Below, in pieces: positions 1 through 6,028 of a stretch of DNA of 21,774 nt. The stretch comes from a virus. The stretch covers positions 1 through 21,774 of IMG/VR virus record IMGVR_UViG_3300047564_002016; one strand, given 5' to 3'. Within the stretch, counting starts at the first letter, position 1; each line of letters opens with the position of its first letter. The position numbers and the translations under genes are program-made. The notes below the pieces were generated by a model, which was not told the origin of the DNA, did not search any database, and saw nothing but the letters and a program-made list of their open reading frames with translations.

Positions 1-120
1 TATAAACCAGAAGACATATACAAAGGGGTTGTAATTAAAGATAATGCTCGTGGTTCATATTTTCTTGAGAAGGGAAACACAGATACCTATAAGAAGATGA
101 TTGACGAGCAGTATAAGTAA
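1..120 (+). CDS. C-terminal end of an unidentified protein (5' partial)
   Basis: The frame is open from the first base to a TAA at 118-120 and gives 39 residues ending in MIDEQYK. The start lies outside the window. The fragment is charged and hydrophilic, with no motif I recognise. Its stop overlaps the ATG of the next gene (TAATG), which suggests translational coupling and supports it as a real gene end. Function unknown. Confidence 0.6.
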   Translation, partial: YKPEDIYKGVVIKDNARGSYFLEKGNTDTYKKMIDEQYK

Positions 121-563
121 TGTTAGCAGAACTTGCAGCAATCAATGCCGCATATGCTGTGATTAAGGAAGTGATAAGTAACGGTAGAGAATTGGGTGAG
201 TGTGCTGGACATCTAGGACAATTTTTTCATAATAAACAGCAATTAGAAAAGAAAGTTGTTAATGCTCCTGTAGCCCGGCGAACTCAACTAGAAGAATTTT
301 TTGCATTAGAAGAAGCACGAAGAAAAGAAAAAGAACTGAAAGATTATATGTTAATTGCAGGGCGACCTGGGTTATGGGATGATTGGGTAAGATTTCAAAA
401 GATGCATGCTCAACGAGAGTTGGCTGCTGCACAGGCTCAGAGACGTGCTGAAATTGAAGCAGCGCAACGTCACGAAGAGCTTGTTCTTATGACTTGTGTT
501 GGAATTTTATTTTTTATATTTGTTGCAATTATATTTGGATTTGTTTACATTATAACAAGATAA
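120..563 (+). CDS. Conserved phage protein, coiled-coil with C-terminal membrane helix
   Basis: This 147-residue protein starts at an ATG that overlaps the preceding stop. The N-terminal ~35 residues are mildly hydrophobic, residues ~40-125 are charged and alanine-rich with helical or coiled-coil character, and residues ~122-145 form a strongly hydrophobic helix followed by a short basic tail. It is therefore probably a tail-anchored membrane protein. The block GRPGLWDDWVRFQ (around residues 81-93) resembles what I recall from conserved proteins of marine T4-like phages, but I know of no assigned function. It lies upstream of other membrane and lysis proteins, so an envelope role during infection or a minor virion role are both possible. 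Confidence 0.7.
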   Translation: MLAELAAINAAYAVIKEVISNGRELGECAGHLGQFFHNKQQLEKKVVNAPVARRTQLEEFFALEEARRKEKELKDYMLIAGRPGLWDDWVRFQKMHAQRELAAAQAQRRAEIEAAQRHEELVLMTCVGILFFIFVAIIFGFVYIITR

Positions 564-587
564 AAGTTTTACAGAGGAATAGCATCA

Positions 588-1130
588 ATGAGTAAAGATT
601 TAGACGAAAGCGTAGACAAACTAGAAGCCGCAACTGATCCTAATACTGTGATCAGCATTGGCGGTTACAATTTCACTCCAGCCAAACTTATGATTGCAGG
701 TACGATCGTATCTACTGTTCTCGGTGGTCTTTATGGTGCATTTGAGGTATACAAGGATTATATGTCAATGAAGGAAGCCATCCAGACTTATGTGGCTCCT
801 GACTTATCAGCAATCCAAGAGCGCATTACCAAGATGGAAGAACGCGTAGATAATGCTGTTGTAATGGTCGATGAAAGTGGCGATATTATTCGTGATGTTC
901 GTTCTGATCTGAAGGGTGATATTGATGCCCTTCAGGCCGACATGGACGCCGCAGACCGTAGAAACCGTGAACTTGATAAAGAAGTTCGTGGCTTTGTTGG
1001 TGTAACAGACCGTGACATGAACGCCAGATTACGCACGATTGAACGCGAAACTGACCAAAAGCTAAAAGAGCTTGAAAAGAAGGTTGACGAGAAAATACAG
1101 AAGGCCTGGGAAAATCCGTTGGCTAAATAA
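588..1130 (+). CDS. Membrane-anchored coiled-coil protein of unknown function
   Basis: This 180-residue protein is preceded by AGAGGAA. A single hydrophobic helix lies at about residues 34-55, followed by a long charged region (about 70-175) with heptad-like spacing that is probably a coiled coil. The N-terminal ~30 residues are acidic. The architecture suggests an inner-membrane anchor holding an extended rod. Similar tethers occur among phage lysis and virion-associated proteins, but I recognise no specific family. The stop is one base away from the next start codon, so the two genes are probably co-translated. Confidence 0.65.
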   Translation: MSKDLDESVDKLEAATDPNTVISIGGYNFTPAKLMIAGTIVSTVLGGLYGAFEVYKDYMSMKEAIQTYVAPDLSAIQERITKMEERVDNAVVMVDESGDIIRDVRSDLKGDIDALQADMDAADRRNRELDKEVRGFVGVTDRDMNARLRTIERETDQKLKELEKKVDEKIQKAWENPLAK

Positions 1131-1131
1131 T

Positions 1132-1296
1132 ATGGTAGAAACGATTTATGATGGTGGCGAACGTAGATATGTTGTTGCCAATAAGGATAAAATCATTATA
1201 ATTACACATACTAGAAAGTATGCTAACTATATTGATGAACTTCTTAAACAAAAAGACTATGATGTAAGTTACAGCATAAAGGTGAATACAAAATAA
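1132..1296 (+). CDS. Small hypothetical protein (54 aa)
   Basis: The ATG at 1132 lies immediately after the preceding stop and gives MVETIYDGGERRYVV... An in-frame extension back to 1072 would lie inside the previous gene and is unlikely. The protein is a small mixed alpha/beta-looking polypeptide with a central run of isoleucines (KDKIIIITH) and no signal peptide or membrane span. Function unknown. It closes the first gene cluster, because a promoter-like sequence follows at once. Confidence 0.5.
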   Translation: MVETIYDGGERRYVVANKDKIIIITHTRKYANYIDELLKQKDYDVSYSIKVNTK

Positions 1297-1307
1297 GTTT
1301 GATAGTG

Positions 1308-1335
1308 TTGACGGAGCTTGTTATTTTCATACTAT
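1308..1335 (+). promoter_or_regulatory. Sigma70-like promoter (TTGACG, 16 bp, TACTAT)
   Basis: A -35-like TTGACG at 1308-1313 is separated by 16 bp from TACTAT at 1330-1335. It lies in the 65-bp gap upstream of the gene at 1362. The -10 is weaker than in the other promoters of this window. Confidence 0.45.
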
Positions 1336-1361
1336 TATAACCTGTATAGGAGAAGACGAGT

Positions 1362-1601
1362 ATGAACTTATTAGCAAATCTAAAATCAATGCTATCGGAC
1401 GGCGAAAATGGTTCGGTATCTTCCAAGAGAGTTATTACATTCTTGGCAACATTTCTAGTTGCTTTAGCTTTTGTACTTAACTTGTTTTGGGGATTTGTAG
1501 TTGAGAAGTTTATGTACGATTCAATGATGATGATCGTACTTGGTGGTCTAGGTACAACAGTTGCCGAGAAGTTTGCACCTAAGAAGCCACCTGTTGCTTA
1601 A
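1362..1601 (+). CDS. Two-helix membrane protein, holin candidate
   Basis: This 79-residue protein has a strong ribosome binding site (AGGAGAAGACGAGT before ATG). A short amphipathic N-terminus with the segment SVSSKRV precedes two hydrophobic helices (about residues 25-45 and 52-68). The C-terminus is short, lysine- and proline-containing (EKFAPKKPPVA). Size and topology match class II-type phage holins and related small holin-like proteins. No lysin is adjacent: spanins lie 1.3 kb downstream and a SleB-type hydrolase 16 kb downstream, so the holin assignment rests on architecture only. Another small membrane protein role is possible. Confidence 0.6.
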   Translation: MNLLANLKSMLSDGENGSVSSKRVITFLATFLVALAFVLNLFWGFVVEKFMYDSMMMIVLGGLGTTVAEKFAPKKPPVA

Positions 1602-1624
1602 TTAAAACAAACAAGGAGTTTAAA

Positions 1625-1822
1625 ATGAAGAAGATTATTGCATTATCTGTTCTAGCATTGGCACTAACTGGTTGCGCAGCTAAGGAAGAAGAAGTTGCCG
1701 TTGAAGCAGCTCCAGCTGCTGAAGCACCAGCCGCAGAGGCCCCAGCCGCTGAAGAAGCAGCACCAGCTGCCGATGCAGCTGTAGTTGAGGCACCAGCTGC
1801 CGAAGCTCCAGTAGCAGAGTAA
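1625..1822 (+). CDS. Ala/Pro/Glu-rich small lipoprotein
   Basis: A strong AAGGAG precedes this 65-residue ORF. The N-terminus MKKIIALSVLALALTGC is a classic type II signal peptide with lipobox LTGC (Cys17). The mature part is almost entirely Ala, Pro, Glu and Val, in imperfect five-residue repeats of the AAEAP/APAAE type, and is expected to be disordered and very acidic. It should be exported and lipid-anchored in the host envelope. Phage lipoproteins can act as spanin components or in superinfection exclusion, but the sequence does not decide between these. A strong hairpin just after the stop suggests it is a separately terminated, perhaps highly expressed transcript. Confidence 0.7.
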   Translation: MKKIIALSVLALALTGCAAKEEEVAVEAAPAAEAPAAEAPAAEEAAPAADAAVVEAPAAEAPVAE

Positions 1823-1831
1823 TATCTGTGA

Positions 1832-1855
1832 GGGGGCTAGGTAACACTAGCCCCC
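1832..1855 (+). terminator. Hairpin terminator after the lipoprotein gene
   Basis: A perfect 9-bp stem (GGGGGCTAG at 1832-1840 with CTAGCCCCC at 1847-1855) encloses a 6-nt loop and is followed by ATTTATATT. The stem is strong but the U-tract is interrupted, so it is either an intrinsic terminator of moderate strength or a stabilising 3' structure. Confidence 0.65.
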
Positions 1856-1876
1856 ATTTATATTATAAGGTGTCAT

Positions 1877-2227
1877 ATGAAAAAATTATTTCACTTAGAC
1901 GATCAACCACTACCAGCCCTAGCTAACTCATCCTACACATGGTATATTGTTAGAGCTATCACTAGTAGCACATTAGAAATTGAATCCAACGACTTGCCTA
2001 CCGAGCTTAGTGAAAAGGTCAAGATGTTAAAAATCAATGTAAACATCATTGACCATGAAGGAGCTCTACAGGTACTAGAAAACGCAATTGCAAACACTAA
2101 CTCAGTTGTTGTTGAGTTGAGTGAGTGGAATGCTCCAGCAGGTGTTTTACTAGGCGATGCCATAGTTGATGGTCAAAGATTAAGTGAATTATTAATCAAT
2201 AGCGGATACGCAAATCCAATATCATAG
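1877..2227 (+). CDS. Catalytically dead staphylococcal-nuclease-like paralogue
   Basis: This 116-residue protein follows AAGGTG. It aligns without large gaps to the SNase-like protein of the next gene: both have Trp at residue 22 (TWYIVR versus NWKIIR), and the C-terminal part GVLLGDAIVDGQRLSELLI parallels GRVLGDVFLDGKRLSQLLI. The catalytic positions are all lost here: the TDGDT calcium motif reads ITSST, the RVLGVDTPE block reads KINVNIIDH, and the YGGR arginine region reads PAGV. The N-terminus MKKLFHLDDQPLPALAN keeps the outline of a signal peptide (LPALAN) but has charged residues in the core, so export is doubtful. It probably arose by tandem duplication. A binding, regulatory or inhibitory role is inference. 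Confidence 0.65.
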   Translation: MKKLFHLDDQPLPALANSSYTWYIVRAITSSTLEIESNDLPTELSEKVKMLKINVNIIDHEGALQVLENAIANTNSVVVELSEWNAPAGVLLGDAIVDGQRLSELLINSGYANPIS

Positions 2228-2237
2228 GTAACAAAAA

Positions 2238-2654
2238 ATGAAAGTACTATTGTATATTCTTGCCCTAGTTCCAGCAGTTGCATTCGCCAACCCATATAAC
2301 TGGAAAATTATTAGAGTAACGGATGGTGATACTGTTGTATTTGAAGCACCATTCATGCCAGCTCCTCTAAAGCCACAACTAAGCATTAGAGTACTAGGTG
2401 TTGATACACCAGAGAAGGCACCAAGAGCATTATGCGAGAAAGAAGAACTAGCTGCCATTGCCGCTTCTTCATTTACTAAGAAAATGGTAGCAGAAGCTAA
2501 AACAATTCAGATTGAAATCAAAGAACACGACAAGTATGGCGGCAGAGTATTAGGTGATGTGTTCCTTGATGGTAAGAGACTTTCACAACTTCTAATCGAG
2601 AATGGTCATGCTAGACCATACTACGGTCAGAAAAAGGAATCATGGTGTAACTAA
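2238..2654 (+). CDS. Secreted staphylococcal nuclease-like (thermonuclease family) protein
   Basis: This 138-residue protein has a signal peptide (MKVLLYILALVPAVAFA, probable cleavage before Asn18) and an SNase fold. Key residues are present: TDGDT (Asp29 and Asp31, calcium site), RVLGVDTPE (Arg51, Asp56, Glu59, equivalent to SNase Arg35, Asp40, Glu43) and DKYGGR (Arg103, equivalent to Arg87). Cys66 and Cys137 could form a disulphide in the periplasm. The family hydrolyses DNA and RNA in a calcium-dependent way. Export implies action in the periplasm or outside the cell, for example on incoming DNA of competitors or on released nucleic acid; that role is inference. The stop overlaps the next ATG (TAATG). 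Confidence 0.8.
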   Translation: MKVLLYILALVPAVAFANPYNWKIIRVTDGDTVVFEAPFMPAPLKPQLSIRVLGVDTPEKAPRALCEKEELAAIAASSFTKKMVAEAKTIQIEIKEHDKYGGRVLGDVFLDGKRLSQLLIENGHARPYYGQKKESWCN

Positions 2655-2821
2655 TGTTTATACTAGAACCATTTGCGCTACCATTCATTTACCTATTTAA
2701 ATGGTTAGCTGCTGTTTTCCTATTCATTTCAAACATATCTTATGCAACCTATAGTAAGCTACTAGGTTGGAGTATGGATATTAATGATGCAGTAGAGGCC
2801 AGAGTTTGGCCTAAGGATTGA
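2654..2821 (+). CDS. Small membrane protein (55 aa)
   Basis: The ATG overlaps the previous stop as TAATG, and the frame runs 55 codons to TGA at 2819-2821. The N-terminal ~30 residues (MFILEPFALPFIYLFKWLAA onward) are strongly hydrophobic and form one membrane helix. The C-terminal part, ending in ARVWPKD, is hydrophilic. Translational coupling and the lack of any other gene between the nuclease and spanin genes support it. Its place between the exported nuclease and the spanins fits an envelope role. Function unknown. Confidence 0.6.
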   Translation: MFILEPFALPFIYLFKWLAAVFLFISNISYATYSKLLGWSMDINDAVEARVWPKD

Positions 2822-2829
2822 GGTGACAT

Positions 2830-3390
2830 ATGTTAAGTATGATTCCATTGCCATATAGAATTTTATTGTTTGCTGGCATTGTTGCTGGTGCATTTGCAGC
2901 TGGTTATAAAAAGGGAGGAGAAGCTGGTGAGCTTGAAATCCAGCGAGTAGCTAATGAAGCTGAAGAGCTATCCCTTGCTCTAAAGAAAGAACAAGAAATG
3001 ATTCGTGAAGTTGTGAAGGTAGAGTATGTTGACAGAGTAACACGAATTAAGGAAAAGGAAACACAGATTGTACAAGCAGCAGCTGAAACAGTTCCTGGTC
3101 AGTATGATCTATCAAATGGTTGGCTACACGCACACAACGCTGCAGCTTCTCCAACGATTGATCTCGATATGAATCTGGCTGGTGATAGTACCAGCTCTCA
3201 TGTTAAGGACAATGTAGCGCTTCAAACAATTGTAGAAAATTATTCTGTTTGTCTACAAAATGCTCAGCAGCTAACTTCACTTCAAAAATATCTGATTGAA
3301 GTCAATAAAACTATTGACCAAGAAAACGAGAAGCGTGGTATTGATATCAAGCTTCCTGATCTACCGTGGAAGAAAGGAGAGCAGAAATGA
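2830..3390 (+). CDS. Inner-membrane spanin (Rz-like i-spanin)
   Basis: This 186-residue protein is preceded by GAGGTG. An N-terminal signal-anchor helix (about residues 9-25) is followed by a long periplasmic helical region rich in Glu, Lys and Gln. The blocks VDRVTRIKEKE, GQYDLSNGWLHAHNAAA and NYSVCLQNAQQLTSLQKYL closely resemble Rz-type i-spanins. These proteins span the periplasm and, with an outer-membrane lipoprotein partner, fuse inner and outer membranes at lysis. The next gene is the expected lipoprotein partner and its ATG overlaps this stop (ATGA). This implies a Gram-negative host. Confidence 0.85.
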   Translation: MLSMIPLPYRILLFAGIVAGAFAAGYKKGGEAGELEIQRVANEAEELSLALKKEQEMIREVVKVEYVDRVTRIKEKETQIVQAAAETVPGQYDLSNGWLHAHNAAASPTIDLDMNLAGDSTSSHVKDNVALQTIVENYSVCLQNAQQLTSLQKYLIEVNKTIDQENEKRGIDIKLPDLPWKKGEQK

Positions 3391-3575
3391 AATATCTCCT
3401 AGTATTACTAACAGCTAGTTTATTGACTGGGTGTGCAAATCCAATGACACGCCTACTGCCTAAGTTGGATAAGATTGAGCTGCCACCTGAATTAATGGAA
3501 CCACCAAAGCCACTAAAAACAATCGAAAAGCCCCAGGCACCACAAGCGGAGTTAACAAGAGATGTCCCACCTTAA
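3387..3575 (+). CDS. Outer-membrane lipoprotein spanin (Rz1-like o-spanin)
   Basis: The ATG at 3387 overlaps the i-spanin stop by four bases and is preceded by AAGGAG, so it is preferred over the in-frame upstream extension. The 62-residue product has a type II signal peptide with lipobox LTGC (Cys16) and a short mature part rich in proline (ELPPELMEPPKP and similar), the typical make-up of Rz1-like o-spanins. It should be anchored in the outer membrane and pair with the i-spanin across the periplasm. The genes overlap rather than nest, so they form a standard adjacent two-component spanin pair. Confidence 0.85.
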   Translation: MKYLLVLLTASLLTGCANPMTRLLPKLDKIELPPELMEPPKPLKTIEKPQAPQAELTRDVPP

Positions 3576-3897
3576 TGAAATTGGCATGAACTATTTTCAA
3601 CATTTGTATAGGGCATGGAGATGGGCATTTATGCTTATTGTACATGGCATTCTTCCAAATGTGTGGAAGGATAAAGTCAGTACTGAGATGTGTGTGGATA
3701 GAGAAGTTGACAATGCAACCAGAGCCTATATGCTAAAGACAATGTATAACATTGTTGAGAAGAAAGAAACACCAAGTGTATGGGATCGTCTTAGTGATAG
3801 AGAAGTTCAGGCAATGATTTTACATAATGATGTAAAGAGAGCAGAGGCAGCAGCAAAAGTCAAAATGATCAAGCCAAACACGAAGAAGAATAAATAA
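3562..3897 (+). CDS. DUF6356-like small protein
   Basis: This 111-residue protein overlaps the o-spanin stop by 14 bases. The upstream ATG at 3562 is preferred because GGAG lies at a usable distance and the early residues (LNEIGMNYFQHLYRAWRWAF) parallel the start of DUF6356 proteins as I recall them (a conserved Tyr-Phe-x-His-Met/Leu block followed by a hydrophobic segment and a VHG-LP motif). Here the hydrophobic segment is FMLIVHGILPNVW (about residues 23-35). The remaining two-thirds is charged and helical with a lysine-rich tail. Family assignment is from memory and tentative. Its function is unknown to me, and a membrane-associated role is plausible. Confidence 0.6.
   Translation: MSHLNEIGMNYFQHLYRAWRWAFMLIVHGILPNVWKDKVSTEMCVDREVDNATRAYMLKTMYNIVEKKETPSVWDRLSDREVQAMILHNDVKRAEAAAKVKMIKPNTKKNK
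3889..3896 (+). promoter_or_regulatory. Late-promoter-like box AATAAATA
   Basis: AATAAATA lies across the stop codon of the preceding gene, 31 bp before the next ATG. It matches the core of the T4-type late promoter (TATAAATA), which has no -35 element. It is one of five such boxes found at gene starts in this window. Confidence 0.4.
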
Positions 3898-3927
3898 GCT
3901 TACATCGATTAAGTAAGGTAAGCCATC

Positions 3928-4272
3928 ATGGTTGACTTTGAGTCAAGACTTTCCAAGATAGAGACTGACGTAGCAGCCATGAAAGAGAAGGTTAGCTTCT
4001 TCTCTGTCATCTATGAAAAGTTTGATAGAACTTTAGATAAACTAGATGAGCGTCAAGTTGAAGACCGTAAAGAAATCAACGAAATGATGAACAAGCTGCA
4101 AGATAGTATCATGGAAGAGATAAAGGCTCTCAGAGATGATATGGCAAAGCAACATATCATCGAAAGACAAAAGATTGAAGATTTAAACAAATGGCGTTGG
4201 ATCGTAGTAGGAGCAGCAGGTATCGTGGGTTGGCTAGTTGCTACATTTACGAAGACTTTCTTGGGTCGATAG
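3928..4272 (+). CDS. XhlA-like coiled-coil protein with C-terminal membrane helix
   Basis: The N-terminal ~85 residues of this 114-residue protein are a highly charged helix with heptad spacing (probable coiled coil). One membrane segment (WRWIVVGAAGIVGWLVATF, about residues 89-107) follows, then a short basic tail. This matches the architecture of XhlA/haemolysin-type phage membrane proteins that assist holins. The same layout could serve as a membrane tether, so the lysis role is inferred from the nearby spanin genes. TAAGGTAAG upstream of the ATG is a plausible ribosome binding site, and an ATAAATA box precedes it. Confidence 0.6.
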   Translation: MVDFESRLSKIETDVAAMKEKVSFFSVIYEKFDRTLDKLDERQVEDRKEINEMMNKLQDSIMEEIKALRDDMAKQHIIERQKIEDLNKWRWIVVGAAGIVGWLVATFTKTFLGR

Positions 4273-4335
4273 TTATTAATGTTTATACCAGGTCAAGTTA
4301 ATAGAACTCCTGCATTACGTCTAAGGAGTAAATAC

Positions 4336-4539
4336 GTGGTCGAATCCGTTAATAATATCCGCAATGATATGCCATTAGTTAGACAAGATGTTGCCCTAAC
4401 TTCTGTAAGCTTAATTTCGAATAATTCAAGACTGCTACCTACACCTGATAGTAGTTTACTTTCAACTAGCCCACAAGAAATACAAAGACAACTTGAGGCT
4501 TGGGAAAAGGCAAAAGAACGGATTCATATAGTAGTATGA
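4336..4539 (+). CDS. Small hypothetical protein, probable GTG start
   Basis: The open frame begins with an ATG at 4279 that lacks a ribosome binding site. A GTG at 4336 has an ideal AAGGAG seven bases upstream, so I place the start there, giving 67 residues. The protein is polar, with a serine-rich middle and a helical C-terminus (IQRQLEAWEKAKERIHIVV). No signal peptide, membrane span or known motif is seen. The stop overlaps the next ATG (ATGA). If translation starts at 4279 the protein has 86 residues. Function unknown. Confidence 0.5.
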   Translation: MVESVNNIRNDMPLVRQDVALTSVSLISNNSRLLPTPDSSLLSTSPQEIQRQLEAWEKAKERIHIVV

Positions 4540-4727
4540 GATTCAAGCAATTCCTAGAAAACTTTATGGATGGCCGTAACCCTCAAGATAAGGGCGATAT
4601 GGCTCGTCATGGTTTGAAGGGTAAATCAATTGCTCAATTGAAGAAAGTTAGATCCTCTGATACAGCATCCCCAAGGAAAAAACAGCTTGCACATTGGTTT
4701 ATCAATATGCATAGCAAAAGAAAGTAG
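4536..4727 (+). CDS. Small basic conserved phage protein
   Basis: The ATG at 4536 overlaps the preceding stop and gives 63 residues beginning MRFKQFLENF. The strongly basic block GDMARHGLKGKSIAQLKKVR, followed by ASPRKKQLAHWFINM, resembles a motif I recall from many small T4-like phage proteins (a short acidic leader, then a [D/A]-x-RHG...AQL...RKKQLAHW pattern). Charge suggests nucleic acid or protein binding. No function is known to me. It ends the region upstream of a strong promoter. Confidence 0.6.
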   Translation: MRFKQFLENFMDGRNPQDKGDMARHGLKGKSIAQLKKVRSSDTASPRKKQLAHWFINMHSKRK

Positions 4728-4756
4728 TTGACCTTTTAGAGCGCGGTATGTATAAT
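4728..4756 (+). promoter_or_regulatory. Strong sigma70-like promoter (TTGACC, 17 bp, TATAAT)
   Basis: TTGACC at 4728-4733 and a perfect TATAAT at 4751-4756 are separated by exactly 17 bp, and TG directly precedes the -10. It lies just before the primase gene, with the predicted start near 4763. It probably drives the primase-nrd operon using unmodified host RNA polymerase. Confidence 0.8.
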
Positions 4757-4788
4757 CAGCCATGTCGTCGTTCTGATAGGGTATTAGG

Positions 4789-5835
4789 ATGTTGTGGATT
4801 GATATCAAGTATTGTAACCTTGCCTCTAGTAAGTTCCCCAGATATAAAGTAAAAAAGCAAAAGCCGTTCCAGGCTAACTTTCGCTGTGTTTACTGCGGCG
4901 ACTCTAAGAATAATAAATATAAGACCAGAGGATACCTTTTGGAGAATTCTAAAGGGTATGTGGTATATCACTGCCACAACTGTGGTGTCTCTACGAGCTT
5001 CGACAGCGCTCTAAAGTTTGTCGATCCAACGCTACATAAGGAATATGTTCTCGAGAAATATAAGGAGAGAGCTACGCAAGTCGTTACCTCCACTGTTTCT
5101 GATAACGTATTCCAGCCTGATATGTCTAAGTTTGCTAAGAGGAGATTTGAGAAGTTTGAACCATTAAAAGAGCTTAAGAAGGTCTCCCAGCTACAACCAG
5201 ACCACACTGCGAAGAAGTATGTGGTCAGTAGACAGATCCCTTCTAATAAGCACTACCTGCTCTATTACTGCCCTAAGTTTAAAGAGTTTACCAATAAGTT
5301 AATTCCTGGTAAGTTTGAAAACACAGACCATGATAGTGGTAGATTGTTGATACCATTGATTGACCGAGAAGGTACAATGTTTGGATATCAAGGTAGAGCT
5401 CTTAATAACGATAAAATTAGATACATAACAATCGTCTTAGATGAAAGTAAGCCTAGGTTGTTTGGTCTAGATACAATTGACACAAAGCAAGATGTCATCG
5501 TTGTAGAGGGACCTATCGATTCGTTATTCCTACCAAATGCTATTGCTATGGCTGGTGGTGACAATGGGGATATAGAGAAGATTGGTTTAGATGATAAATT
5601 AATATTCTGCTTCGACAATGAGCCTAGAAACGTAGACACTGTCAAGCGTATGAAAAAGATGATAGATAAAGGATACAGAGTAACTTTTTGGCCAAGTAAC
5701 ATTCAGCAAAAGGATGTTAATGATATGGTGCTAAATGGGTTGAGCCAAGAAGAGATTTCAGGTATAGTATACAGAAATGCAAAGAAGGGCATGCAAGCCT
5801 TATTAGAATTACAAAAATGGAAGAAAGTGCAATGA
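4789..5835 (+). CDS. DNA primase, T4 gp61 type
   Basis: This 348-residue protein has an N-terminal zinc-binding region (Cys33-x2-Cys36 in FRCVYCGDSK, then Cys62-x2-Cys65 in YHCHNCG), closely matching the gp61 pattern FRC..CGDSK...RG...CYNC. A Toprim region follows with Glu240 and Asp244 (VVVEGPIDSLF) and an acidic cluster at FCFDNE (Asp276, Glu278). Length is close to T4 gp61 (about 340 residues). It should make short RNA primers for lagging-strand synthesis together with a phage replicative helicase that lies outside this window. The ATG follows a strong promoter by about 33 bp. It is the clearest T4-like marker here. Confidence 0.88.
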   Translation: MLWIDIKYCNLASSKFPRYKVKKQKPFQANFRCVYCGDSKNNKYKTRGYLLENSKGYVVYHCHNCGVSTSFDSALKFVDPTLHKEYVLEKYKERATQVVTSTVSDNVFQPDMSKFAKRRFEKFEPLKELKKVSQLQPDHTAKKYVVSRQIPSNKHYLLYYCPKFKEFTNKLIPGKFENTDHDSGRLLIPLIDREGTMFGYQGRALNNDKIRYITIVLDESKPRLFGLDTIDTKQDVIVVEGPIDSLFLPNAIAMAGGDNGDIEKIGLDDKLIFCFDNEPRNVDTVKRMKKMIDKGYRVTFWPSNIQQKDVNDMVLNGLSQEEISGIVYRNAKKGMQALLELQKWKKVQ

Positions 5836-6026
5836 GTGAAAAGAAAGAACCAAAAATTTGGACTACTAAAGTAGTCGAAGAAGAAGAGACAGGCGAACTT
5901 GTTATTTTATTTCCTGACGACCTCATGAACAGTGTAGGTTGGAAAGAAGGTGATATGTTAGCATGGGTTATGTCAGATGATGGAATGTCATGCTATATTC
6001 GTAAATTACAATCACCCGAGGATTAA
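5832..6026 (+). CDS. AbrB/MazE-like small protein
   Basis: The ATG overlaps the primase stop (ATGA) and yields 64 residues starting MSEKKEPKIW. The pattern TGELVILFPDDLMNSVGWKEGDMLAWVMSDD corresponds to the swapped-hairpin AbrB fold: a strand, the PxxLxxxxGWxxGDxLxW motif and a further strand. Such proteins often bind DNA as dimers, and MazE-type antitoxins share the fold. No toxin gene adjoins it. Located between primase and nrdA in one operon, it could be a transcription regulator, but this is inference. An in-frame ATG at 5817 inside the primase is less likely. Confidence 0.65.
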   Translation: MSEKKEPKIWTTKVVEEEETGELVILFPDDLMNSVGWKEGDMLAWVMSDDGMSCYIRKLQSPED

Positions 6027-6028
6027 TA

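Noticed and set aside
4279-4335. ATG start at 4279 for the small protein ending at 4539
   Set aside because: It has no ribosome binding site, while GTG at 4336 has AAGGAG at ideal spacing; retained only as an alternative.
4913-4919. ATAAATA inside the primase gene
   Set aside because: It lies within coding sequence for NNKYK, far from any start codon, so I treat it as chance rather than a late promoter.
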